NCBI GenBank assembly: GCA_000701625.1
Contig: JNJK01000029.1
Span: forward strand, 1-61,442
Direction: 5' to 3'
DNA: 61,442 bases
DNA from: Lachnospiraceae bacterium MC2017
GTDB taxonomy: Bacteria > Bacillota > Clostridia > Lachnospirales > Lachnospiraceae
Positions 18,649 through 27,405 of this stretch are shown here, piece after piece. The notes under the pieces were generated by a model. That model was not told where the DNA came from, ran no database searches, and was given only the letters and a program-made list of their open reading frames with translations. Numbering within the stretch: the stretch's first letter is position 1; each line of letters begins with the position of its first letter. The position numbers were made by a program, and so were the translations under genes.

Positions 18649-18787
18649 CTTTATTCCTCTGTCATCAGCACATTATTGCCTCCGGCAATGGGTCCCCCCA
18701 GCTGGCTATCTTCATATATTTTGCCACATTCTAATATATCATACCCTACCTCGTTACTCTATATTTATTCATACTTATTTATGTTAC

Positions 18788-18869
18788 AATTCACTATGAA
18801 AGTGTGAATTTCGACATCCGACAATATTTCGCCGGAAATAAACCGGCGCTTATAGAGGGGGGAGAAACA
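18788..18869 (+). promoter_or_regulatory. 5' leader with motif shared with the gene at 54920
   Basis: AATTCAC/GTGAATT (18788-18794/18804-18810) forms a hairpin. It is followed by ACATCCGACAATATT (18814-18828) and TTATAGAGGGGG before the start. The same 15-base motif, with one C for T change, lies at nearly identical distance (42 vs 43 nt) before the start of the secreted-protein gene at 54920. Confidence 0.45.
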
Positions 18870-20810
18870 ATGAATACATATGTGAAAACACATATTGCAT
18901 TTTTCACAGCATTAGCATTGCTTATAACAGGTTTATCTATTTCACCCGTTTATGCCGTTTCTGATGACACTGAATCTGTAAGTCCTTCGACTTTATTAAA
19001 CTATGATGGAGAGACTTATGCTGCGTCAAACATGACAAATATAGATGGTCACAACAGTGTTGCCGATCATACCGGTGATGTAGCTTCACCTGTTCTTTCC
19101 TATCTGTACCCGATAGACAATTCCAGCCTCATGCGCGTCCAGTCCCGCGGAAATGATAAGGGCGTTGCCGTGACCTGGTTCAACTCTGACTACAAAGCAT
19201 CCAAGCAAAAAAATGTAAAAAAAGAGCTCCCTATCTTCGGTGGTTTTTACACTGATGACACGTATTATTATCTGGTTACCGGACAAAATAATCATTCCTG
19301 TGATGATTCCGTGGAGGTATATCGAGTCACCAAGTACGATAAAGACTGGAACCGCCTTGCCTCTGTCGGGCTTTTCGGCGCAAACACCTATGAACCCTTT
19401 GCCGCCGGAAGCTGTGATATCGTATCCATGGGAGATTTTCTGATCGTTCACACCTGCCATACCATGTACTCCTCAGACTCAACCCATCATCAGGCAAATG
19501 CTGTATTTGAGATAAATACGGCATCTATGACAGTAACCGACATGCATACAGAGGTTAGTAATCCTGATCACGGATATGTTTCTCATTCTTTTAATCAGTA
19601 CTCTGTATTAAACGGCGATCAGCTCGTTTCCGTAGATCACGGAGACGCATATCCGCGCGAGATCCGCCTCACAAGATATCAGGACGATATCACAGACGGT
19701 ACCTTTTCCGGTGGAACTATTTACCCTGCAACTGTTCTTTCAATCCCTGGAACAACAGGGGATAACAATACCGGTGTGACCCTTGGCGGTCTGCAAAATT
19801 CCGACGGTAATTTCCTGATCGCCGGAACTTCTGCCTACCGTACTAATAGTGAAGCAGAAGCCATAGATAACAATCGTGATGTTTTCCTTGCTTCCGTGGA
19901 AAGCAGTGGCAGTACTGCAGAGATTAACTACATTACATCTTATTCCGACACCAGTGCATCAAACCCTTTCCTCGTACCAGTAAACAATAATTATTATATG
20001 CTTCTTTGGTCCACACTTTCAGGCGAAAATAACAATAATGGAAAGCGCGGATCAAACGGAACTATTTATTATCAAAAAATCCGTTCTAACGGTAAACCGG
20101 ATGGAAAAATCTATTCTGTAAAGGGACATCTTTCTGACTGCGAACCTGTGATGTTCAATAATAATCTAACCTGGTATACTACCGATGCCAAAAATAAAAC
20201 AATCTTTTACCTGATGGATATTGGCACGATGAAAGTTAAAAAGAAAAAGCCCAAAACTGATAAGCACGGCTTTGCCATGACTGCTTCCCTTTCAGCAGGA
20301 ACGATCGTCGGCGGTCAGCAGGTCGATCTTAATTCCTACTTCTCTTTATCAGAAAATACGGACTGTTTTTATATCCGTGACAAGGCCGGCAGAAGTGCTG
20401 GAAGGGTAAATAAAAAAGGAATATTCACCGCCAAAAACAGCTATGCTTCCGGAACCGAAGTCACAATTGAAGCACAGATAAAAGAAGGTTCTTTCTTTAA
20501 CTCCATAAGTGCATGTTCTATCACTGTACTGGAAAAACCTGTCCTGTCTCTTCCGAAAATACACACAGGAGCTGTGGGATCGACGTTAGATGGAAAAAAG
20601 TACTTCACCACCGAATCGACGGCAAGACAGCTACCCGTACGTTGGGAAAGCAGTAAGCCAAATATAGCTGAAGTCGATCCAACTACCGGACTGATCACTA
20701 TCCGCGGTGAAGGAAAGACGTCAATAATAGCTTATTTTGGTGACACCACCTCAGGCAATACCGTTAAGCAGAAGGCCGTCAAGGCTAATATGCGAATTTA
20801 TTTAAACTAA
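18870..20810 (+). CDS. Secreted protein with C-terminal bacterial Ig-like (BIG2) domain
   Basis: A 646-residue exported protein. I start at 18870 (GAGGGGGGAGAA just upstream) since it gives a classical signal peptide, MNTYVKTHIAFFTALALLI...PVYA, cut near residue 31. The first 400 residues look like repeated beta blades (YTDDTYYYLVTG, GGLQNSDGNFLIAGTS), perhaps a propeller. The end holds one or two BIG2-like folds (RWESSKPNIAEVDPTTGLI). No LPxTG, S-layer or lipobox anchor is seen, so it is secreted or held by other contacts. The kinase gene follows 21 nt later. Confidence 0.7.
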   Translation: MNTYVKTHIAFFTALALLITGLSISPVYAVSDDTESVSPSTLLNYDGETYAASNMTNIDGHNSVADHTGDVASPVLSYLYPIDNSSLMRVQSRGNDKGVAVTWFNSDYKASKQKNVKKELPIFGGFYTDDTYYYLVTGQNNHSCDDSVEVYRVTKYDKDWNRLASVGLFGANTYEPFAAGSCDIVSMGDFLIVHTCHTMYSSDSTHHQANAVFEINTASMTVTDMHTEVSNPDHGYVSHSFNQYSVLNGDQLVSVDHGDAYPREIRLTRYQDDITDGTFSGGTIYPATVLSIPGTTGDNNTGVTLGGLQNSDGNFLIAGTSAYRTNSEAEAIDNNRDVFLASVESSGSTAEINYITSYSDTSASNPFLVPVNNNYYMLLWSTLSGENNNNGKRGSNGTIYYQKIRSNGKPDGKIYSVKGHLSDCEPVMFNNNLTWYTTDAKNKTIFYLMDIGTMKVKKKKPKTDKHGFAMTASLSAGTIVGGQQVDLNSYFSLSENTDCFYIRDKAGRSAGRVNKKGIFTAKNSYASGTEVTIEAQIKEGSFFNSISACSITVLEKPVLSLPKIHTGAVGSTLDGKKYFTTESTARQLPVRWESSKPNIAEVDPTTGLITIRGEGKTSIIAYFGDTTSGNTVKQKAVKANMRIYLN

Positions 20811-20831
20811 CATCAGTTAAAGAAGGTACCT

Positions 20832-21584
20832 ATGGATGATTTCCTTAACTTTTCATTTAGGATAAACGGACTTCCTGTAGCAGCATCTTTTTCAGAAAAG
20901 AATATCGAGGAAATATTTGTCCCGCTGCTTTTCTATCTTTCAGAGCTGCAGCAGAAAAAAGATGGACGCCTGATAGCTTTTCTTTCCGCACCTCCTGCGT
21001 CCGGGAAAAGTACTCTTGCGGCTTTCCTACAATATCTTTCGGAAACGCGCAGTAACCTGACTCCCATAATATCTATTGGTATGGACGGATTCCATCTGCC
21101 ACAGGATCATCTTATGAATAACGGGATCACTATAGATGGGAAAATAGTACCTCTTGCTAAAATAAAAGGCGCTCCGCCTACTTTTGATCTGGCTGCCATT
21201 CATTCAAAAATAAAAGAAATAGCATCAGGTTCAGTCTGTAAATGGCCCTTTTATGACAGAGTGCTTCATAATCCCGTGCAGGATGCCTCTACTGTTGACA
21301 GAGATATTGTTTTAATCGAAGGAAACTATCTTTTGCTTGATGAAGATGGTTGGAGAGATCTTAAACAATATGCAGATTATACTATACGCATAATCGCAGA
21401 TCCCTCCATGCTCCGATCACGACTCATCGAGAGAAAGCTTGAGAGCAGTAAGAAACCTTTATCATATGTAGAAAAATTTGTCGATTTCAGCGATATGCGA
21501 AATGTTGATCTGTGTCTTAACAATTCTTTTAAGTCAGACCTGACTTTAAGACTTGAACAGGATAATAGCTTTTCCCCTTTATAA
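20832..21584 (+). CDS. P-loop nucleoside/sugar kinase-like protein
   Basis: A 250-residue protein of the uridine kinase/phosphoribulokinase-like class. Walker A reads APPASGKST near residues 53-61; a later GMDGFHLP and VLIEGNYLLLDEDGW match the conserved blocks of this group (YggC/FrcK-like). It phosphorylates a small hydroxylated metabolite with ATP; the substrate cannot be read from the sequence. It follows the BIG2-protein gene closely and ends before a strong terminator. Confidence 0.75.
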   Translation: MDDFLNFSFRINGLPVAASFSEKNIEEIFVPLLFYLSELQQKKDGRLIAFLSAPPASGKSTLAAFLQYLSETRSNLTPIISIGMDGFHLPQDHLMNNGITIDGKIVPLAKIKGAPPTFDLAAIHSKIKEIASGSVCKWPFYDRVLHNPVQDASTVDRDIVLIEGNYLLLDEDGWRDLKQYADYTIRIIADPSMLRSRLIERKLESSKKPLSYVEKFVDFSDMRNVDLCLNNSFKSDLTLRLEQDNSFSPL

Positions 21585-21620
21585 ACGTCAGTTTATTAAA
21601 GACAAACTATTGTCTATTGC

Positions 21621-21658
21621 AAAAGAGCGCCCCGCAAAAATGCGAGACGCTCTTTTTA
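21621..21658 (+). terminator. Terminator after the P-loop kinase gene
   Basis: AAAAGAGCG and CGCTCTTTT frame an inner CGC-AAAAAT-GCG helix, ending in a T run. Confidence 0.85.
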
Positions 21659-21713
21659 ATAACCCGTTTTACATATTTCTAAACTACTAACCTGCGATAT
21701 ATCCTACCGGAAC

Positions 21714-22139
21714 TTACATATCGAAGCTTGCGGTATCCTTATCATTTACGACGAAATATACCTTCTTTTCTTCCGGCTTGATGTAAAGCTGAAGTTCCTT
21801 AATATCCTCAAGCTTTTTACCAAGATCATAAACCCATACGTTCTTAGCATTCTGATAAAGAGTATCCAGTTCATAATCCTTACCTGCAAACTGAAGAACA
21901 TATCCGTGCTTTGGCTCTGCTTCCTTTTTAGCCGCCGTTGTCTTAGCTGCTGTTTCCTTCTTAGCTGCCGGTGTCTTGGCTGCTGTTTCCTTCTTTGCTG
22001 CCGGAGCCTTAACCTCAGCTTCAACCTTCTTATCAGCTTCCTTCTCCGGTGCAGCCTTTACTGCTTCTGTAGTTACTGCTGCCTTTTTTACCTCAGTTGT
22101 ATTTACAGCTGCAGCCTTTTTTACAGCCTTCTTTTTCAT
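21714..22139 (-). CDS. Ala/Lys-repeat protein with C-terminal DUF6465-like domain
   Basis: A 141-residue protein. Residues 1-85 are almost only Ala, Lys, Glu, Thr and Val, including tandem 11-residue units of the form PAAKKETAAKT (DNA 21931-22008 shows the 33-bp repeat). The last ~55 residues form a compact domain (GYVLQFAGKDYELDTLYQNAK, ELQLYIKPEEKKVYFVV) that I associate with DUF6465. The Lys-rich part resembles histone-H1-like tails, so nucleic-acid or polyanion binding is a guess. Codon-level repeats suggest the length varies among strains. Confidence 0.7.
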   Translation of the reverse strand: MKKKAVKKAAAVNTTEVKKAAVTTEAVKAAPEKEADKKVEAEVKAPAAKKETAAKTPAAKKETAAKTTAAKKEAEPKHGYVLQFAGKDYELDTLYQNAKNVWVYDLGKKLEDIKELQLYIKPEEKKVYFVVNDKDTASFDM

Positions 22140-22250
22140 ACTTCCTCCTCCATATCACATATTTAACGCCCACGGGTTACTCTAAGAATAAAACTCAAAT
22201 CTCTTTGCGTCAATCCACTAAAATAGTAAAGTGTAAAAAATAATTTGAAA

Positions 22251-22280
22251 AAGGCAGAACCGGATTACACCGGTCCCGCC
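22251..22280 (-). terminator. Terminator of the Crh-like gene
   Basis: GGC-aga-ACCGG pairs with CCGGT-ccc-GCC; on the minus strand it is followed by CTTTTTC. Confidence 0.6.
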
Positions 22281-22288
22281 TGATCCAT

Positions 22289-22552
22289 TCATGAAACAGC
22301 TTTCCCTGTAAGAAAACTTTCGATTCCTGCGATAGCAATTTCTTCATCTGCACCATCAGCAATGACAGTAAGTTCCTGTCCTTCACTGAAATTAAGAGCC
22401 ATCATCCCCATGATGCTCTTTGCGTTCGCATTGCTTGTACCTGACTGAATGTGGATACCACTGTCATAACGACATGCAACCTGTACGAGTTCCGCAATAG
22501 GTGTCGCAGATATTTTCCTAACTGCCTCTACAATAATCTTTCTGCTTTTCAA
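22289..22552 (-). CDS. crh: Crh-like HPr paralogue lacking the catalytic His
   Basis: An 87-residue HPr-fold protein. Starting at TTG 22552 (AGAGGGA upstream) puts residues in exact HPr register: position 15, the PEP-phosphorylated His of HPr, is Ser (KISATPIAEL), while Ser46, the HPr-kinase target, is kept in AKSIMGMMAL. This is the logic of Crh, which cannot carry sugar phosphate but, when phosphorylated on Ser46, acts as a CcpA partner in carbon catabolite control. Gene symbol is by analogy. It forms its own unit, divergent from the MFS gene and ended by a terminator. Confidence 0.75.
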   Translation of the reverse strand: MKSRKIIVEAVRKISATPIAELVQVACRYDSGIHIQSGTSNANAKSIMGMMALNFSEGQELTVIADGADEEIAIAGIESFLTGKAVS

Positions 22553-22591
22553 CTTATCCCTCTTCTTTCTGCAAAAACAACATACAATCAC

Positions 22592-22819
22592 CGATATACT
22601 ATCATAGAAATCTTAATGCTAGTATAAAAAATATTAAGGACACATAAAATTCGCCACTTTGCTCACATTTATCATTAAGATTGATTTCTTTTTAACCATT
22701 TTTAACAATCCTTTCTCTTGCTTAATAATCCAGCTTTTTAAGTCGATATATGTTCTATATAGCAACCAGAAGAACCCAACGGGTTCTGGACAGTTATACA
22801 GAATTGAGGGGTATCTGAA
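22592..22819. promoter_or_regulatory. Divergent intergenic region between Crh-like and MFS genes
   Basis: The clearest element is AGAACCC-AAC-GGGTTCT (22771-22787), just before the MFS start, which could be an operator or leader hairpin. No convincing -35/-10 pair was assigned. Confidence 0.35.
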
Positions 22820-24028
22820 ATGAAGGAAAAAAACTCAAGTTTCTTAAAAACAAACGACCTCGCGATCCTGCTTTTATTCTCAATTTTCATGAATGGATTT
22901 GAATCCGGAGGATATCAGGCAGCTCTGATCTACATCGGTCAGGCATATTCTCTGGACACGAAAGCTCAGGGAATAATGGCCTCTGTCGAACTATTTGCTA
23001 CAATGATCGCTCCTCTGCTTCTTGGTACACTTGCAGACAAAATAGGTAAAAAAATCGTACTGGTATTTTTTACCGTACTCCGGGCAGTTGCATGTATGAT
23101 AATTCTTATCGCAACAGGATCCATTCTTTTTGCAATTGGTATCTTTGCTCTCGGATTTGCTACCAGCATCATCCAGTATGTCGCGATCGCCCAGATGATC
23201 GACGGTTATCCTCAGAGCAACCATAAACGTATGGGACTTATCGCAGCAATGTACGCTCTCGGAGCAGTTATTGCGCCCCTTATAGTTGGTAATGCCGTAA
23301 AGACAGAGGCCGGTTGGAAAGCCTTCTTTGCTGTCGATGTAGCACTTTCCTTAGCACTGTCCGTCCTTCTCTTAATTACGTCATTTAAGCCGCGTGAAGC
23401 TGTCTCAGTCAATGCCGATCTTTCAGCAGATGAGACGTTTGTTCCCAGCCATCCAAAAGAAGGTATCTACGTTTATGGTGTGGTATTACTCAGTTTGATA
23501 ATGTTCATTTATGTCGGCGTAGAAAACGGTGTAGGATTTTTCATCACCGGATTTATGGAAGATACAATGAATTCTATGAACGGATATCTGGCACTATCAT
23601 TATTCTGGATGGCAATGATACCCTCCAGAGTACTTTGCGGTATCTTCTCAAAATATAGACGTGCACTTCTGGTCGCGGCTCCAACCGGTGCAACCATTAG
23701 CCTTGCGCTCTTTGCTCTTCTCCGCTCAGAAAACCTGGCTTTTGTTATCGTAACGATCCTCGGATTCTTCTGCGGAGCAGTATATCCAAATGTCCTGACC
23801 TACGCTGCAGATTTTTCCGGACGAAAAACTGCCACCGTGACTGCAATAATCACAGTGGCAACAGGTGTCGGTGCAACAGTTGTATCCGCATCGGTCGGCT
23901 TCCTTCAGGCAGCTTTCAGCTTTACTGGCGCCTTTCTTATATTGGCTGCCATACTGGCACTTGATATTGTCTTTGCATTGATGGTTATCAAATGTGCCGG
24001 AACCGAAGTATCAAAAAAACTTATTTAA
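22820..24028 (+). CDS. Major facilitator superfamily transporter
   Basis: A 402-residue membrane protein with about 12 hydrophobic helices. The loop between helices 2 and 3 reads GTLADKIGKKIV, the MFS signature. A central polar loop near residue 200 separates two six-helix halves. The family moves small solutes by proton coupling; the cargo is not evident. Its 3' end overlaps that of the convergent EAL gene by 18 bp, so the two messages are antisense at their ends. Confidence 0.85.
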   Translation: MKEKNSSFLKTNDLAILLLFSIFMNGFESGGYQAALIYIGQAYSLDTKAQGIMASVELFATMIAPLLLGTLADKIGKKIVLVFFTVLRAVACMIILIATGSILFAIGIFALGFATSIIQYVAIAQMIDGYPQSNHKRMGLIAAMYALGAVIAPLIVGNAVKTEAGWKAFFAVDVALSLALSVLLLITSFKPREAVSVNADLSADETFVPSHPKEGIYVYGVVLLSLIMFIYVGVENGVGFFITGFMEDTMNSMNGYLALSLFWMAMIPSRVLCGIFSKYRRALLVAAPTGATISLALFALLRSENLAFVIVTILGFFCGAVYPNVLTYAADFSGRKTATVTAIITVATGVGATVVSASVGFLQAAFSFTGAFLILAAILALDIVFALMVIKCAGTEVSKKLI

Positions 24029-26104
24029 TTCGATCATGTAACCATTTTTATCTTTAGCAACGATCTTGTACGTAAAATTATAATACTTTCCATTAGTCAA
24101 ACCGGATATTTCCTCTTCTTTTCCGGATTTAATGGCTTTTTTCACGAGGCGGACAAAAATCTCTCTCTCCGTTGACTCCGGATCATTCAGGATCTCGTCT
24201 ACCGCCTCGTGGTTTTTTATGCCGTCACGAGTTAACATTTTTACAAACTCATCACTCATAAAGTATGTCTTAAAATATTTCTTATCATAGTAAATAAATG
24301 CTATCATTCTTCCAATAACATCGATCAGGCCAATTTCGTTAAAAAATGCTCTCTCATCAAAATTTTCTCCAACCAGCTCGTTCTTCCTTAAATGTTCCTC
24401 CATGTCTTTAAGTTCTGAAGGTCTGCCATAATAATATCCCTGAACCATCTCACATCCGGATTTCCTTAAGAACTCAAGCTGTTCTTCTGTTTCTACGCCT
24501 TCCATAAGTGTATGTATCCCGAGACTTTTAGCCATAGAAATAACCGGCCGAAGTATCTTCTTCGTCCTTTCACTAAATTTTCTCATGAATCCCATGTCGA
24601 TTTTTATTTCGTCAAATTCAAAATCAAGAAGTGTATTAAGCGATGAATAACCACTCCCAAAATCATCCATAAGCACTTCCATTCCCGCATCATGAAATCT
24701 TCTAACAGCATTTCTGGTTCCTTCGGGATCTGCCATAACAGTTGACTCGGTAATCTCAACCCGGAAATACTCCGGATCAAGGCCACTGTCGAGGATCATA
24801 TTTGGAATTAATGTTGATAGATCCCCTGTTTGAAAATCTGTTCTTGAAAGGTTAAATGAGACCGGTATTATATCCCGTCCATCCGCCTCATATCGTTTCA
24901 TGGTCTTGATTATCTGCTGTACGACGTAGATATCCAGTTTATGCGTTAAATTTGTTTCTTCCAGGATCGGTACAAAAACCATCGGAGACAATAAACCATA
25001 TGCCGGATCAGCCCAACGCGCCAGAGCCTCAAACCCATACACTTTCCCATCTAAAAGTCGTATCTGCGGTTGATAATATATTTTTATCAGTCCTTCATCT
25101 ATTACTCTGTCAATGTTGTTTACGATATAATCCCTGTCGCTGTAAGCCTTACCCAGATCATGATCGTACCAGGTACATAAAGAATCATATGTAGTTCTGT
25201 CAGAATCACATGCAGTACGGGCGCGGTCGCACGCAGAACTTATATCATTAACTTTTTCTTCATCATTCGGATTATATACATATACTCCGGCTCTTACGGT
25301 CAATGACCTGCCGTTATTTGCCTTACGCATATCGTCAAAAATGTCTTCTATTTCTTCTTCCAGTCGCTCTGCATCCGCCACTGCATAGAAATGATCTTCC
25401 CCAAATCTGGCGCTGTGCTCATTGCCAAAATGCATACGAAGAATATCTGCAAATGCGATAAGAACCCTGTTCCCTTCTTCCAGTCCAAACTTAATATTGA
25501 ACATCCGCAGACCATTAAGATTGAATGAAATAACAGCCGGTGTCTTATTCGATATGATAAGGGCTTCTTTTTCTACTCTCGCAGAGTTTAAGAAATTAGA
25601 CATATTAGGAAGACCTGTAAGCTCGTCATAATAATTATTAAGGAAAAACATATCCCTCAGATGAGGAGCCGAATGCTTTTTAACAAAATCATTCGTCCTG
25701 ACATAATCCGCCGTTTCATGATAGGATCCCTCATACATGTAATAAACAACAGAAAGGCAGGTTCCATCCTTTGTATACATATTTTGTCCGCGCGAATGGA
25801 TCACATGATATTTTCCGTCACGTGCAGATTTTGTTCTATAGACAGCATCATATATCCCGCCTTCTCTCACAAACTTATCTGCTTCCGACATCACCCTGTC
25901 TTTATCGTCAGGATGAGTATCCCTATACATATCCTCATTCATCAGCTTCTCCGCAGCCTCTCTCGTACAACTGCAAAGCGTACAGAAACCATCAGAAATA
26001 AGGACCACCACAACCTGATGATCCAGATACTGATATATTACAAAAGGCACTGTAGACCTTTCTAATTGGTTTTTTTCAGCCTCAGGAAATGCGTATAGAT
26101 CCAT
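24011..26104 (-). CDS. PAS/GGDEF/EAL cyclic-di-GMP phosphodiesterase
   Basis: A 697-residue soluble protein: PAS-like sensor (30-150), GGDEF-like domain (170-300) with a degenerate RFGEDHF site, EAL domain (315-565) and a C-terminal ~120-residue sensor-like end. The EAL residues are intact: FEALARW, SFNLSRTD, EITEST, DDFGSGYSS, IKID, MEGVETEEQ and VQGYYY. It should hydrolyse c-di-GMP. It closely resembles the first half of the 1424-residue protein at 14374-18648 and looks like a paralogue. GGAAGGA precedes the start. Confidence 0.85.
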   Translation of the reverse strand: MDLYAFPEAEKNQLERSTVPFVIYQYLDHQVVVVLISDGFCTLCSCTREAAEKLMNEDMYRDTHPDDKDRVMSEADKFVREGGIYDAVYRTKSARDGKYHVIHSRGQNMYTKDGTCLSVVYYMYEGSYHETADYVRTNDFVKKHSAPHLRDMFFLNNYYDELTGLPNMSNFLNSARVEKEALIISNKTPAVISFNLNGLRMFNIKFGLEEGNRVLIAFADILRMHFGNEHSARFGEDHFYAVADAERLEEEIEDIFDDMRKANNGRSLTVRAGVYVYNPNDEEKVNDISSACDRARTACDSDRTTYDSLCTWYDHDLGKAYSDRDYIVNNIDRVIDEGLIKIYYQPQIRLLDGKVYGFEALARWADPAYGLLSPMVFVPILEETNLTHKLDIYVVQQIIKTMKRYEADGRDIIPVSFNLSRTDFQTGDLSTLIPNMILDSGLDPEYFRVEITESTVMADPEGTRNAVRRFHDAGMEVLMDDFGSGYSSLNTLLDFEFDEIKIDMGFMRKFSERTKKILRPVISMAKSLGIHTLMEGVETEEQLEFLRKSGCEMVQGYYYGRPSELKDMEEHLRKNELVGENFDERAFFNEIGLIDVIGRMIAFIYYDKKYFKTYFMSDEFVKMLTRDGIKNHEAVDEILNDPESTEREIFVRLVKKAIKSGKEEEISGLTNGKYYNFTYKIVAKDKNGYMIELNKFF

Positions 26105-26173
26105 ACTTCTATCCTTCCATAAACTCAGTCACTCTATACGCTTTATCGACAATAAAGATTTAAGAATTTAGTT

Positions 26174-26560
26174 TCAGAATCCATATATATTCCTATAAAT
26201 TCCGAAAACGATTAAGAGAAAAAGATATGTAAAAAGTAGAATATTATTCCAGCTCGGCATCTTAAACCGTTTGTATTTACGATATTCTTCCAGTATAAAT
26301 TCAAACAGCAAAAACGGTATAGATAAAAAAAGAAAAGGATTATCATGATACGCAGCCCTAAAGTCCAACGTAGTCAGCTGTAAAACCATATGTGTTACGC
26401 CGCATCCCGGACATCTGAAACCGGTCACTTTTCGAAACACGCACGGTATCCCCAATCCCGTTAATGCAAACCAGAATAAATACACTGTTCCCAGGATCAA
26501 TATAGCTATCTCCGGCTTATGAAGTTTTATGATCTCAATTATTTTTTTCATAAAAGACAA
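26174..26560 (-). CDS. DUF2752 membrane protein
   Basis: A 128-residue protein with three hydrophobic segments. The DUF2752 core is visible as GIPCVFRKVTGFRCPGCGVTHM, a hydrophobic loop with three conserved Cys. The role of the family is unknown. It overlaps no neighbour and lies downstream of a terminator for the zinc-ribbon DUF4234 gene. Confidence 0.75.
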   Translation of the reverse strand: MSFMKKIIEIIKLHKPEIAILILGTVYLFWFALTGLGIPCVFRKVTGFRCPGCGVTHMVLQLTTLDFRAAYHDNPFLFLSIPFLLFEFILEEYRKYKRFKMPSWNNILLFTYLFLLIVFGIYRNIYGF

Positions 26561-26572
26561 ATATAAGAAAAA

Positions 26573-26601
26573 AGAGAGGAGCTCTTAAAGAACCCCTCTC
26601 T
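26573..26601 (-). terminator. Terminator of the zinc-ribbon DUF4234 gene
   Basis: On the minus strand AGAGAGG...CCTCTCT, with an inner helix, is followed by TTTTTTCTT. Confidence 0.75.
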
Positions 26602-26658
26602 GCTGAACACCTATAGTTTTAAGCGTTATTCTCAAGTGCTTCAGGCTGTTCTAAACAC

Positions 26659-27270
26659 TTAGACACCAGCTTCTATAGCACTGTTAATAGAATCCTGCAT
26701 AAGAGCAAATGCAACGATATTCAGACCAAAAATTGCAAGGATAAGGTACAGAACGCTGTCAGAACCTGCAGGTCTGTTCATCTTCTGCTTGATCACGCCA
26801 ACTCTGTCACCCATCTTGTACAGCCAGAACCACATGTAAATGTTACATGTAATGATGCTGAACAGAATTACAAGACCACCGCTTGTTGCATTAGGCTCGC
26901 CTGCAAGATCATTAACTTCTTCGTTGATCTTGTAAAGCCAATACCATCCGTATATACCACATGTGATTATGCTGAAAATAATGCAAAGAGCAATGCTTCT
27001 AGTCTTGTACTGCGGGTTCATAAACTGATTTCCTCCATAATTCTGCTGGCCATAAACCGGCTGACCGTAGTTCTGCTGACCATAGTTCTGCTGTTCATAA
27101 TTCTGCTGATTGAAATCCTGCTGTTCAGGCTGACCAAAGTTTTCAGACTGAGTATAACTTCCAGACTGATTGTCCATCCCCTGCTCAGGTGTAGCCTCAA
27201 TCTTTGTTCCGCAGTTCTGACAAAACAGAGATCCATCAGAAACATGGCTTCCACAATTTGGGCAATTCAT
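26659..27270 (-). CDS. Zinc-ribbon, Q/N/Y/G-repeat, DUF4234 membrane protein
   Basis: A 203-residue protein in three parts. Residues 3-24 are a zinc ribbon (CPNCGSH...CQNCG). Residues 30-85 are a low-complexity QQNYGQQNYG-type repeat, prion-like in composition. Residues 88-190 are two repeats of a DUF4234 membrane unit (FSIITCGIYGWYWLYKI; FSIITCNIYMWFWLYKM). The soluble front probably faces the cytoplasm. Function unknown. The QNYG repeat is encoded by near-identical tandem codons (27030-27125), so length variation between strains is likely. Confidence 0.72.
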   Translation of the reverse strand: MNCPNCGSHVSDGSLFCQNCGTKIEATPEQGMDNQSGSYTQSENFGQPEQQDFNQQNYEQQNYGQQNYGQPVYGQQNYGGNQFMNPQYKTRSIALCIIFSIITCGIYGWYWLYKINEEVNDLAGEPNATSGGLVILFSIITCNIYMWFWLYKMGDRVGVIKQKMNRPAGSDSVLYLILAIFGLNIVAFALMQDSINSAIEAGV

Positions 27271-27405
27271 CTTTATTCTCCTCCAAAATTTTTATTAAAG
27301 AGTTATATGACATAAGGCTCTTTTCTAGACATAATAACATATTTAGAGGAATAAAATTATCTTTTCATAAAAAAACAATAAAAGATTAAGAAACTTTCTT
27401 TTCCT

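Noticed and set aside
18649-18869. c-di-GMP (GEMM) riboswitch before the BIG2 gene
   Set aside because: The conserved aptamer core is not visible; only the short shared motif is.
24011-24028. Overlap of MFS and EAL genes as an assembly error
   Set aside because: Both frames are intact to natural stops, and small convergent overlaps occur elsewhere (59617-59620).
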